The notes under the pieces were generated by a model, which searched no databases, was not told where the DNA came from, and saw only the letters and a program-made list of their open reading frames with translations. Source: Jaltomata sinuosa (taxonomy: Eukaryota > Streptophyta > Magnoliopsida > Solanales > Solanaceae). Taken from it: 64,000 nt of DNA. Each line of letters begins with the position of its first letter. Position 1 is the stretch's first letter. The position numbers were made by a program, and so were the translations under genes. The stretch is from contig QJPP01007246.1 in NCBI GenBank assembly GCA_003996215.1, positions 682,001 through 746,000 of the forward strand, given 5' to 3'. Shown here one piece after another: positions 33,801 to 45,499 of this stretch.

Positions 33801-34200
33801 GATAATTATTTCTCTATAGCGGAGCTCATCGTGGCAGAGTGGTAGCACTAGTCATGGACAAAAACTCAGAAAATTCCTGAAAAGAGCCCTTTTTTCACAA
33901 CGCACCTTGAATCCTCGATGTTCCAGAATAACCCCTTCGCATCAACCTCGATTCCGGGAGCTCTACTTATCCGAATTCAATTCTGAAAAGTCCCCAGACT
34001 CTTCTATGTCTTAGATATATAGAAAACTAGCTCAAATCAAGACATCAAACCCAATCCTTACCCGGATTGCCCTAGACCATCCTCGATCCAATTTCGGCCG
34101 AGGCTAGCCTAGCCCAGAATTTTCAACTGTCAACCCGGAAGTATTCTAACTCGATCGTGGTATAAAATGTTTACCCGTAACGACGAACCCGGTCATTACA
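30898..34200 (-). repeat. 5' LTR of element H
   Basis: 3,303 bp, TATCACGACCCAACTACC to CCGGTCATTACA on the plus strand; the first TG has become TA. It is about 64 bp longer than the other LTR, mostly because the 42 bp array has seven units (about 32025-32315) instead of six. The 38-40 bp array is at 32467-32697 and the CTATAGCGG cluster at 33705-33860. Confidence 0.92.
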
Positions 34201-34205
34201 CCTAC

Positions 34206-36915
34206 ATAACCCCCTGGTAGGCAAGCCAACCCAAGAATGCAAAAGTACAATAAAATTTTTTTAAAATAACAATAACTTGGAGGGAAACCTACGAGGAGGG
34301 GGGCAACAGTCTAGATACATATCAACAATAATAAATTACCAAAATGACCCCAAAGTGGCCAAGAAGACAAACATAAACAAAGTCCAACCCTGAACCAAGT
34401 GTAACCAGTACAAGAGCATCTAAAGTACGTAATAACGCTATATAATAAGTGATGTCTATCTAAAATACAAAAGTATAGATAGAAACATATATAGAAAGCA
34501 GTAAAAGATCTCTAAACGTGGGGAGCTCACCGCGATCCAAACAGCAGCTGGCCACAAACGACTGGAGGGTAAATGAGGGTGGCTCATACTATGTGTTGCA
34601 TCTGAAAAAGATGTAGAGTGTACTATGAGTACTAAAACAATGGGTACCCAATAGGCATTATAGACCGATCGAGCTCAGAAAGATAATATATTATAAGACA
34701 CAAGAAAGTAAACTAGCTATATGAATCCACCTAAATCTAGTTATCAACAGAAAATAGAACTATCTAAACTGACGATGAAGATAATAATGATAATAAGGCA
34801 AAGGCACTCCAAGTACACTTAAGCAAATGCAATGCACTGAGATATGATATGATGCAGAATGTGGCGAATGCAACATGAGTCCTGAATCTTACATCAAACG
34901 TGCAATAAGTAAACATGAGTCCGAAATCTTACATCGAACATGCAATAAGTAAACACGAGTCTGGAATCTTACATCAGACATGCGGTAAGTAAAAATGTCT
35001 TCCACTAAGCTCAAATAAGTAAAAAAGGAGGCGCTTAGTTCTTAAATCCAAAGTTAGTAGTAAACTGGTGCAAGTCCTTCATGAAACTTTGAAATACGTA
35101 ATAATAATTAAAACCATCCTTTTTAACTCAAAAACCAACCAAACTTTCGTAGAAAAATCCACTTATATGCCAAGTCCATGAATGCATAAATGAAAGTAAG
35201 CAATATAGTACTTGAGCAAAGACAGAAATATAACACCAATGTTAAGGCCAAAGCACCCCCAAACAAGGTATTCACCTAGAACTCTGTCCTGTTCAAAGCT
35301 ATTGCCTCGGGCCTATAGTTACACAATTTAACGATAAAAAAAGATGGAAAAATGAAACTATAATTTAAAAATAAGACAATGGACCTACTCTACCTCTAAA
35401 ACCTCCTAAAGTTACTCAAAGGATTCTAGGCTAGCTACGGCAATTCTACAAGCCCCTAAGCTAAGGATAAACATGGTAGTTCTATTCTACAGTCCCAAAA
35501 AAGGCCAACATAACAAGAAAACCCCATTTAAGCCTAATCTTTAACCTAGAACTTACCCTAACATTCATGCAACTCATAAAATATAGAATCTAACTAATTC
35601 AGGTCTAAGATAAATAAACCGTAACCTACCTCGGGGCCAAACTATAGGCACGCACCATTACTCGTGTCTCTTCCCTTTTGAATAGCCTCGGTATGCTGCC
35701 ACACTATCAAGAATATAAACTAGGTGTCAAGACGAGAAGAATGACACCCATGTTTCTATATGGAAAATCTGTTCAAAAAATAACCCTCAGGGATCGTACA
35801 ACAAAACAAAAAACAACCTTTACAATTTGTTTGCAGCAGGTTTATAAACCCATGCCCATAATTTGAGTGCAAAAGGGACTCCTTTAGGGGCCCAAAACAG
35901 CCCCAAAGTCCACTTTAATTTAGAAGAAAGCATGCAATTGGAAGTAATTTATGGAAAGGAATACGAAAATAAAGGTAGAATAAGCAGTAGAACAATAAGG
36001 GGATGAGAATTACCTCAAGAATGTTTGGAATCATCGATAATTGGCAACTTTTCCTTCTTAACTGAGCTCTTAAATGGAGGAAATAAGTTTGTTGGAAATG
36101 GGAAATGAAATTAAGAAGACCCATTAAAAACTGCCAGCAATTGGCGCACCTGCAGTTATAATTGATGCAGGCGTAGCATCGTCGCAGCGACAAGACCACC
36201 GTAGGTGCTGAGGTCAACAAAAGACCCCAACCCCACAGGTAAGGTGCACAAGCCGCAGGGGCAACAACACAGGGGCATAAAAAAAGGTGCAGGGGCGACG
36301 CTTTGTTGACGTCACCCCATACTACAGGTGGGACACCTGAGCGTAGAGGCGGCTGCACAGGTGCAGGCAAGTCACCGCAGTTGCGCCATACCAGAACTAG
36401 CAACAACAGTTGCTGAAACATAGCTCAAAGCCTCTCCAATCACACCCTTGGGAATCATTTTGAGCCCCAAGAACACAAACCAAATATTCTACCCTACCAG
36501 AAATGGCATTCCGGACTCAACAGAATCGATGAAATTTCCTTATAGAGATCGTCTTAAAAAAAAGTGGGCCTCATGCCCCAAAACTAACTTTTCACCAAAT
36601 GAAATCCAATAACTCAAAATGAGTTTAGAAGCCTTGGGACCCAAACCAAAGGTCCCTCTAGCCCAAAGTCAATGTCCCAGAGCTAACACCGCTGATGGAA
36701 TTTCCATCCGAGGCCATCTTCTTTGAATGTTGACCAAAGTAAACTATACAAGCTTTAAGAGTTTCAAAATAGGGAAATAGACTGAAAACACAAATGAACT
36801 ACCTAGGAACCAAATTGTCAGTCCTGGCGAGTCATAATGACCTATAGCCACTATGGGAAAGCTTATAATGCAAAAAAACATGAAAAACAAGAAAATAACC
36901 TAGAGGGTCATTACA
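34206..36915 (-). repeat. 5' LTR of element G, main part
   Basis: Continuation of the LTR split by H; with the 36 bp at 25174 it totals about 2.75 kb. Its U3 end is GAGGGTCATTACA at 36915, the same terminal word as H's LTRs. It contains three units of a 40 bp direct repeat (CATGAGTCCTGAATCTTACA..., 34874-34995) and a GC-rich repeat cluster (AGGTGCAGG, GGCGCACCTGC words) at 36130-36385. An open stretch on the minus strand at 36421-35915 overlaps that cluster and looks accidental. Confidence 0.78.
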
Positions 36916-38131
36916 GTTTGCATTGTCGAATGCTGCTGCTAGTACTACAGATGCTCTACAGAGTGTCTTTGAGTCCCTAACCCCAAGTGCATGTAGAGCT
37001 TCGGGTGGACTTGGATGCAAAAAAAAAGAAGAGGCGCTCGCAGGATAAGTTGTTGGTCTAAATGTGGTAGGGGATGAAGACCCTCCTGAAGACCCTATCT
37101 CCACATCTGAAGCTCCCCAAGGTGACCAAGTAGGATGCTTAGCAGTTCTCCTTTTTTAGTGAGTTGGACAGTGAGGACTCCCTCAACCACCGACAGTGTT
37201 GGAGAGACCATCTAGGTAGCGACATGGTGCATCTCCCTCCCTTATGCCCCATGTTTTTCATTTCTAGTTATTATATGCACTTGTAGGGATCTTTTTATAC
37301 AATTTTCATTTCTTTGCATGTTTTGGATAATCTTTTGTTTTTGGTTGGATAATTCTCATTGTTTTTGGTTTACGGTTGCCCATTGATGGCACTAGAAAGA
37401 CAATGGTATTGTTTTGGGCCGGTACATTCTATGTTATATTCATTTTTGTACAATTGTAGATATTTTATCGCATTGAGCAAGTAATTGAGTGGCTAAAATA
37501 GGAGACTCGATTCTGCATTATGTATGTCAGCTAAACGGATGGTCTTTTCTCTTTAGCGAAGCACTATGGAGAGAATATTTTTTGCTACGTCGGTCATTTA
37601 AATTTAGTAGAGGTATTCTATGGCGAGGGAAGTCTTGATATAGCGACCCATTATAGCGGTCCAAGCCTCATTGGCATGGACCCCTACACCTAGAACATGT
37701 GTGCTACAATGGCTACCCACTCGCAGAAGTGGGCTTGCTGGTGTAAGAAACCCTTTCACTACAGCAAAGCTTGTCGGGTAGAATGGTACAGTACATGAAC
37801 TTTTCACTTATTCGCATGTATATATCTCTATCAATATTACTTCAAGACACACAAATTCAGTCAAACATTCTAGCATGATTTCTATCATTAAAACCATTTG
37901 GAATCTTCCAAATACCAATTGAACTCGTCAAGATACTAATTGGAATCGCCTAGATACCAATTGGATACAACTCAAATAAATGATGAACTAAGACGGCATA
38001 ATAGGAAAGAAAAATAGGGAAAACTTCCTAGATACCTCATAGCCTCCTGAGGATTTGATGTGGACGTCTACACACCAATTTGCAGGACTCTACTTGACAT
38101 TGCTCTTGTATTTGTGAGATTGGCAACCTAT
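36916..38131 (-). other. putative internal region of element K, function unrecognised
   Basis: The sequence between G's LTR and K's primer site. The part from about 37860 to 38131 resembles the H leader (30660-30880), including GATGTGGACGTCTACACACC and GGGACTCTA words, which ties it to K. The rest (36916-37600) has no recognisable protein. A minus-strand stretch at 37104-36920 is Ser/Pro-rich but runs into G's LTR. CTATAGCGG-like words occur near 37640-37665. Assignment of the whole block to K is inference. Confidence 0.5.
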
Positions 38132-38143
38132 CTTTCTGATACA
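38132..38143 (-). promoter_or_regulatory. degenerate primer binding site of element K
   Basis: On the minus strand TGTATCAGAAAG lies three bases from the LTR start, a decayed form of TGGTATCAGAGC. The context is homologous to H's primer site. Confidence 0.6.
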
Positions 38144-38146
38144 ACC

Positions 38147-40376
38147 TGTCACAATGCAATTTACAGGATCATGCAGGCAACTATTCAACTCTATTTCGAT
38201 AGGAGAAACCCTTACCATCCATCCGTCTTAAAACATGAGTTTTATGAAGAATAATATTTAAAATAAACATTATCAATTGAAAAACATAAACACATCTACA
38301 ATACATGATTTTCCATGGATCTAGTTTAGACACGTACTAGAGCTTCTAATACAAAGTAAGGACAAATAAAAGATACAACTTCCGCCTGAGGAGTGAGATA
38401 CGCAGAAGCTGATGATGAATACTCGTCACTTCAACAAACAAACTTCAACAACTTGTAACACATCTACATCCCAAAAAAGGTGTAGCAAGAGTTGTATCAG
38501 TACACCACAAGTATTGTAGGTATCATCGATCGACAGAGAATAGTTCATGCAACATGATATAGAATCAACAAAATTAACATATAACTTCATGCAATAAACT
38601 CATGTCACTTATTCGAACCTCACCATATTACCTTTACAAGTCTATAAAAGACTAGAATTATCTTTCTTGTTTTAAATTGATCTCAAGATATGATTCGTAC
38701 ACATTCTTTTTACACTTGTGATAATTACAAGGATCACCAACATAATTACTAATACTTAGAACCATCATGATTACACACGTCCATTACTATTTACCCAATA
38801 GTTCAACTATCATAGAATATTAAGTTCATAATACTTATCATTTTTGCAAAGACATCACCCACTATCATAATCAACTCAGCAACAACAGACACAATAACAC
38901 ATACTCTTAACCTCATAAATCAATAAGTCAGCAATAACCAGGTAAATAAATCAAATTCAGACATATCAATGTCAATCAATATCGGGCTTATAAGTCACCA
39001 AACAGACATAGAAGCCATCACCAAATGTTGTAAATATAATGCAATCACAACACCATCGTGGAATATTATCCTTACCGAATCACAGTTGTATAGCCTCTAC
39101 ATCTCATCAGTCTCTCTTTGTACCATATTAAAATACACATTTGTCACTCATATGTAAGCACATGCTAAAGAGTCTTTAATCTTGCCCAACTAGTCATGAC
39201 CTGTAGGGGACCCTAGGTATCCATGTATCATACCAGCATGGTATTCGATCTACCAAATAAATGTATGTCTGTAAGCTCACATCAAACTCAAGCCACTCAT
39301 CTCAGAATAATTCTGTATTGGTTATTCCTCTCTACATATCTTAGTATGTTCTCTATTCAATTAACTCATGCGATAATAAATTCAAGTACAAATTGATAAT
39401 CATAAGTGCACCCTACTATCACAAGTCATATTACGACATTCTAAATAATATAATAACTTATTCATACAAGCATTGTCATATAAAGACAATGTCAGTGTAG
39501 CACAATTTCACAACAACATTATCATGCCAAGAACACCAAATTCCATTTAAGTGTGGAACCCAAAATCATGCATTCTATTATCAATTTTGTATAGCATTAC
39601 ATCATTAGCCGTTATACAAGGCAATTAATCATCACTCTAATCAAGACATACTTCTTAGTTCATAACTCCCTTACTACTGATCAGACTCTAGTACTTAGCC
39701 ATGTTTCATCCCATCAAGTTCATTTTAAGACAATAATAATATAATTACTACTTATGTGAACACACCACTAGAAAAGCCTGCAAATAGACATTACTAATTC
39801 CACAATTCCTTCCAACCCTTAATATAGTTAATCCAAATTTTATAGTTAAATAAATACATAAACGATTACCTTCTTTATATTAATCTTACATAAATTATGA
39901 TCATATATTGATAAGTTTACATAAATCACTACACTCTAAACCCTTCTACATTACTCTAAGCGACATCCAACCAAGCACCATGTATGAAAGCCTAATCATG
40001 CTTTCTCATGTCAATTCTATAATACATATACAATCTACTAATCAAGGTCTAACTTGAAAATTAACCTAGGGGCATATTTAGGAGGAAACCCTCCTTAGAA
40101 TATGAGTTGATCTCTAAAATAAACTTAATCACAGAGTTCTAGTTTGCATCACCCACTGCAGTGGTCTCTACCTTCACTGTAATAGACTCACTATAGCAAA
40201 CAACTGATCGCTAGAGCAAAACTCGTCTGACTGGTCCCACTTTTTTTACTCTATTTTTCTCAGTATTTGTTTAACATTTACACTCGTTATTCCAAAATAA
40301 AATCTCATACCAATAAAATTTTAATTCTTATGTTGGTATCACAAAAGATTTAATAATGAATAGATGGATCATTACA
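38147..40376 (-). repeat. 5' LTR of element K (diverged relative of H)
   Basis: 2,230 bp, TGTCACAATGCAATTTACAGG to TGGATCATTACA. The first 80 bp align with H's LTR start (ATAGGAGAAACCCTTACCATCC against ATAGGAGAACCCTTGCCACCC), and the last eight bases are the same. It lacks the H arrays apart from a single ACCAGCATGGTATTCG relic near 39230. A small palindrome-rich U3 patch (CACTGCAGTG, CTATAGCAA) lies at 40145-40225. aatac (40377-40381) is the expected target duplication. Confidence 0.72.
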
Positions 40377-41555
40377 AATACAATGTCAAAACTGATCAAT
40401 CTAACACTGTATAGGGAATAAAATAGATAAGAAGTAAATGATAGAAGAAGATGGGTTGATCTCTAAATATAGGAGCTCAGCACAACTTTGATCAATATCT
40501 AGGAACACGAACTCATCCACGCGGTGCATTTATAAGATCTGCATCAGAAGGATGCAGAAAAGTAGGACTGAGTACAGTCTACTCGTACTCAGTAGGCATC
40601 ATAGACCGACTAAGCTTAAGAATATAATATATCGAATAAAGAATACTAAAGTAACCCTGCACGCAGAAAAGTCCCAACAGTTTAAAATCAATGAATAGTA
40701 TAGACCATCTCAATTATAAAAACAATCCAAATGATAATTAAAGGCAATGATATGGGATGAAATGCAATGGCTAGTGCCTATTGATATACACCCTCTCTAG
40801 TGATTTGCTGCAAAAGTAAGACCCATGGGGATTTGTGAGATCCATATTTCTTGCCCGGAATCAAACTAACACTTCAAAGAATCATGCCCAGACTCAAACC
40901 AGGACTAAAATCAATATCATTGACTTGGACTTAAAATGAGACTAATAATTAGTATCAATGACCCAAACTCGAATCAGGAGAAAAATTATTTATTTCTTTA
41001 AAATCATTCTTTTCAAATCATTTCCTTCAAATCCATTATTTCCATGTATAATGAGATGAATGAGTATCATGAAAATGGAAATAAAAGTAAACCAAACACA
41101 ACAGATATGTCCAAAATATCATAATCACAAAAAAATTGTGAACACGGGTTATGAGTCTCAATAATAAGCCAGAAATCTAAGTTCCTTGTCACCCAACATA
41201 ATATAAGCCCTAATTTGGACATCACGGTGATAATTCATCTTATTTAGTACTTAAATCCACAATTTTACCCAACACATAGCATGATTTACATAATAAGTCC
41301 CCACCCAAGCAAAGTCAGAAGAAAGTTAAGCAATAACTTACCTCGAAGCTAATCTACAAGTCTCTACTTGATCAGACCAGAGACTTACATTTTCGAATGG
41401 ACTCCGAATGAAAACAATCTACCAATAGCATATTTTATGCATAAACATGAGTCCCACGATATTCATATTGCTAAGGTTCTAATTTGGGTCCAAAAACTCA
41501 ACTCAAAAGTCAATCCCGAGCCCACAAGGGCTGAACTAGAATTTTATTAGAAAAA
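40377..41555 (-). repeat. Element J: decayed LTR fragment related to G's LTR
   Basis: AT-rich, non-coding. Words such as GATCTCTAAATATAGGAGCTCA, GGCATCATAGACCGACTAAGCT and TTACCTCGAAGCTAA match in order to G's LTR (about 34508, 34655 and 35628). K appears to have inserted into it at 40376/40377. Its far end is unclear and is set where the foldback element begins. Confidence 0.55.
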
Positions 41556-42006
41556 TAATTTACCAGAGAAGGGCCTAAATTACCCTTCAAGTATTGGAAA
41601 TAGTACAAATATACCCTTCTTCCACCTTTGGGCTCTAAAATGCCCTTCTCATCTACCTTTGGGCTCTAAAATACCCTTTTCATCCACCTTTTAGCCCTAT
41701 TTTGCCCTTTCCCTTAACATACCCTTTAGGAAAATTAATTAGAATTTTCATTTAATATGCAACAACATTTTATTGGTTAAAATTTTAATTAATCAAAACC
41801 TATTAACCCACAAACCCAATTTGGATCCCGGATTTAGCTCTTCTTCATCTCTCATCTCTCTATTTTTTTTATGTTCTTATTTAGATTAGAGACATATGTC
41901 ATAGATTTGAATTAATGTCTGAGATTTAGTAAATTGAAAATAAGCCTTAACTATGATTAAAATAATTAATTACTTTCATATATTTACATTCAAAATATTA
42001 TTTTAA
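41556..42006. mobile_element. Foldback DNA element, left arm
   Basis: AT-rich sequence whose part from about 41725 to 41990 is an inverted copy (roughly 80% by eye) of 54060-54311. The outer 170 bp contains three to four units of a repeat of about 32 bp (CACCTTTGGGCTCTAAAAT). L lies in it with duplication TTTAA. No transposase is visible. Long terminal inverted repeats without coding capacity suggest a MITE or a Mutator-like non-autonomous element; the exact outer boundary and superfamily are not determined. Confidence 0.68.
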
Positions 42007-45000
42007 TGTAATGACCCTTCCGGTTATTTCCACGTATACGTTTTCCTTGAACTGTTAGAGCTTGTTTGTAGTGGCCCCAAGTCACTTAAGGCTCGTTAGG
42101 ACTGGTATTTCAGTGTCGGGTCCATTTGTTTGATCGCATTATAAGTTTTGAAGCCAAGCAAGTCGGCAAAAGTTATCGTAAGTTCTTTAATAAAATTTTC
42201 TGAACTTTGGGTAAAATGTCTCGGTGCTTTTCTCTCAATATATAAAGAGTTAGAAGTCCCCAAAATACAAAATTGAAGGTATACGAGTCTAGTTTCCAAC
42301 GCACAAAACATCACGTCCAACTGATCTCGGAGTAAAGAGTTATGACTGTTTGACCGCGGACTATCTGGCAGAAAACGGGTTGCGAACCGGGTCGGGTTAG
42401 ACTCGATTTAAGCCTCAACTTCACGTTTTAAAACGCCATTTCAGTTTCGAAACAGTGAGAAAACATAAGGGAGGGTTCCAATAGAGTTCTTTAGTATCTA
42501 AATCGTGCGATGGTGAGTTGCAAACTTAATTTAAGAATTTTATTAACATCACGTGTATTTGAAAATATTTTATTTAAAAGTTGAATTTGGTAAAAATTAT
42601 ATTATTATTACCTTTTCAAAATATTTTAAAGGTTTATGAAAAATATTTTTGTTGCAATATAATTGTATATGTATTTATTTTATAAGGTTTTTATACATTG
42701 TAATATTTTAACGGAGATAGTAAATTTAGTGATGTTGAAATTTATTATTATAATATAGTAGGTTTTATTCGAAATAATTTTCTAATAATTATGGTATATT
42801 CAAAAATTATATTTATTATACCACGAACTTATGCAATACCCGAATATATATGTAACGGGATAAGAATATTTTAATATGGTCACCTCCACTCCACGTGGAA
42901 GTGGAGGAATGTGTACAACAATCTTCAAAATCAAGGTGTGGCTGCCACTTATTGATACTTTAATTAGTAATTATCTAATAGCCTTGAAAGAATATATAAT
43001 TTCTTTTGCCAAAAACCACCTCTTAATTAGATATTCATCACTTCTCCACCATTTGAAGATGTTATGAGTGCTGCATATATGTATAATAATTTTCAGGTGG
43101 GTGGATTAGCATCTTTTCCCATGATTTACATAATTTTGTGTTTAATCAATTATCTGCGTCAAGTTATTCAAGCCCGAGTTCAAGTTTGATTTTTGTTTCG
43201 GAGTTTCTCGGAGCGATTCGAGCGTGGACATCATCGTTCTAGCAGCTTGTCATCGGACGACAGGTAGGTTATGGTTTATTTTCCCTAGACTCCGCATATA
43301 TAGGATAAAATTGTAATAATGGGCATCCTTGGGTTGGTTTATTAGGTTGGTACCACAGACCTCGACCGCTTTATTCATGTCCGCCTACTTTTGTTCCTCC
43401 GTTGCTTGTAGTATTTGCCGATATATTTTATTTACCCTTGTGGTCCTGTGAGGCCTTGTTGACTCTGGAACATAGAAGGTGGGATTTTGGGAATGTCCGC
43501 GAGTCCCGGGCATAGAATTATCCTTCTAGGCTGGTTATGCTTGCTGAGTAGCTGTGGGCCTGTGCAGGGTCGATAGGTTGATTGTGAGCTGCTGGGCAGC
43601 TATTGTGTGTGATCATACCATTTCCATGCATATAAAGAGGTTTTATCCATATTTTACTATGGTGTTGGCTTCGGGCCTACTGACACTATTTTCTAAACCT
43701 TGCATGGCCCGGGGGGCCCGTTTTTGATGGAAATAATTTTGAAATGGTTTGATTTAACTTGTGAATTTCCTGGGCAAAAGAAAGTAAAATTATGTTTTAA
43801 ATCATCAGTTTTACGATTAACGCTAGACTCGGCAGGGCCGGGGTGCTAGTTGAGTTTTCTTGCTACTTGAGATGATTTTTAGCCTCGGTCGGACCGAGCA
43901 CCTGAGATGACTTTTTACTGTTTAGACCCGGTTATTCCCGGGCACCCTTGGAGGGGTTTTTGACATACTTTCCTACTACTTTAGTCCTGGACAGGGTCTG
44001 GGAATGCATATTCGAGACTGGGTCTCTATCTTGATACCGGACTTGTTTCTGGACGACATGTTTGATACTGAGTTTTAGTATGGGGTCTGGGACCTCCATG
44101 GACCTTGCCATCCGGGCCAGGGGCTTCGGGCTGCGTGTGCCGGAGGAGGGGTATACGGCAGAGTAGAGATATACGGGCAGTGTCCTTCCATGGAACCTAC
44201 CTGCTGGGCCGGATCGGCGCCAGAGGAGGTACATATAGAGATACCATTTCACTTGAGATCTTCATGCGTCATATCATTCATTGTTTGAGGCTCCACCCTT
44301 GTTTGTTGTTTGTTGATTGTACGCTCCGGTAGTATGGGATGCCGGAGGGTTTGTTTTCACTTGTTTGTGTTCCTCGGTTGTATGGGCGGCCGGGGGACTG
44401 TAGGTAGACTTTTGCTATTTACTTACGGAATTGTTCTCTATTATGGATAAGTATGAGATTGGTTACTGCTAGACTGTTAGTTTCTGGATTTGAGATTGAT
44501 ATAATTAGTTGAGTTTGATTCATGTCTCTGAGCATGCCTATTATTACTCTTTCTCTCTTCTTCTTACACTTGAGGTTACCGGTATACCGTCCATTTCGTA
44601 AACTTATTTTGTATACACTATTGTTGCAAGGACCCCAGGTGCGTTATTTCTTACTTTCACCTGTGCCTATGGTGTGTATATTCTGCTTACTGGCCTCACA
44701 TGTGGTTCTGTTGATTTCCCTATGGGCTAGTTCCTGTATACCTTTCGTTGATTTCTATGACTGCTTGCTTCTATTCTGTCTATTACTACGCTTTTATCTT
44801 ATATGTGCCCAGTCGGCCTATGATACCTACTGGGTACCTTATGCTTCGAATTTAGTGCTCACCCCTACCCCCTGTATCTTTGGGTGCAGATCCTTGCGTG
44901 GGCCATCGCCGTTAGATCGCTGTGATTCGTGCTTGGAGATCTGTTGGGGATTACTTCAGACTGAGGGTGAGCTCTTGGCGATCGGAGCTTAGCTTTAGTT

Positions 45001-45287
45001 TATCTTTTGCTTCATGTACTCTATTACCATTTAGAGACATCTGTATATATTGTTTGGATCGTTTGCACTCCATGTATGTAGTTTTGGCTCTATACTATGA
45101 TACCAGGTCTTGGGGTTTGGTTTAGTTTTCTCATATGTATATATTTATAGTCCTTTTATTTGTCCTCTTCGTCTTGTTCTCTTATTTGTTAGATAGTAGC
45201 CCATTACTAACTGTCCTGGGCTACGGGGATTGGTTCACCTACCGGGGGTTGTAGGTGCCATCATGACCGAGAAATCAGGTCGTGACA
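42007..45287 (+). repeat. 5' LTR of element L
   Basis: TGTAATGACCCTTCCGG to AATCAGGTCGTGACA. An AT-rich segment of about 600 bp (42530-43130) has no counterpart in the related LTR of M, while the sequence on both sides does. The region 43230-45287 aligns with M's LTR, including a conserved GCATATATAGG (about 43294) that may be a TATA box. Open stretches inside (such as 44522-44992) are shared by both LTRs and are probably not genes. Confidence 0.95.
42883..42907. repeat. near-perfect 25 bp inverted repeat with a G-box core in LTR of L
   Basis: CCTCCACT, then CCACGTGG, then AAGTGGAGG: an inverted repeat with a one-base bulge around the palindrome CCACGTGG. It contains CACGTG, the binding core of plant bZIP/bHLH factors. 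The same structure is in the other LTR at 51306-51330. Confidence 0.85.
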
Positions 45288-45290
45288 ACT

Positions 45291-45303
45291 TGGTATCAGA
45301 GCC
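45291..45303 (+). promoter_or_regulatory. primer binding site of element L (initiator Met tRNA)
   Basis: TGGTATCAGAGCC begins three bases after the LTR. It is an exact match to the common site. Confidence 0.95.
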
Positions 45304-45499
45304 TTAGGTTCACCGGTGTCATCGGTATAGGAGCCAATGTCTAGTAGAGTCCTGCGGATCGGGGCGGAGACGTCCGTACTCAATCTTTGGGAGGCTACAG
45401 TGACATTTTAGGAATTTGACTCTTTCATTGCTTTTGTGTCGTGCGTAGTACCCTTGAAGTTTCTGGAGATCTCATTTATTCTACTTTATTCTTCCGCAG

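Larger units (their letters stand above)
25210..34200 (-). mobile_element. Element H: complete non-coding LTR element (LARD), 9.0 kb
   Basis: Two long LTRs (25210-28448 and 30898-34200) flank a 2.45 kb interior with an initiator-Met primer site next to the right-hand LTR, so the element reads on the minus strand. Target-site duplications are perfect (cctac at 25205-25209 and 34201-34205). No gag or pol homology is visible in the interior and no open frame above about 70 codons is supported. Large LTRs plus a non-coding interior match the definition of a large retrotransposon derivative, which would need proteins from a relative to move. Confidence 0.9.
22899..36915 (-). mobile_element. Element G: chromovirus with internal RT deletion, interrupted by H
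   Basis: Reading on the minus strand from 36915: LTR, interrupted by H (25210-34200 plus one cctac copy), then primer site, gag, protease and an RT end fragment cut at 22899 by F. The cctac duplication on both sides of H proves that 25174-25209 and 34206-36915 were once contiguous LTR. The remaining pol and the 3' LTR should lie left of the window. Confidence 0.82.

Noticed and set aside
35915..36421. 168-codon minus-strand open stretch in G's LTR
   Set aside because: It spans the GC-rich U3 cluster, shows no known domain, and its Cys/Pro-rich part is translation of short repeats.
42876..43067. 63-codon frame identical in both L LTRs
   Set aside because: Identity follows from recent LTR duplication; the frame starts inside the G-box hairpin and shows no domain.
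44522..44992. 156-codon hydrophobic open stretch in L's LTR, repeated at 52941-53411
   Set aside because: The two copies are alike simply because the LTRs are young. The equivalent region of M's LTR has no matching frame, and the stretch has the composition of translated T-rich DNA.
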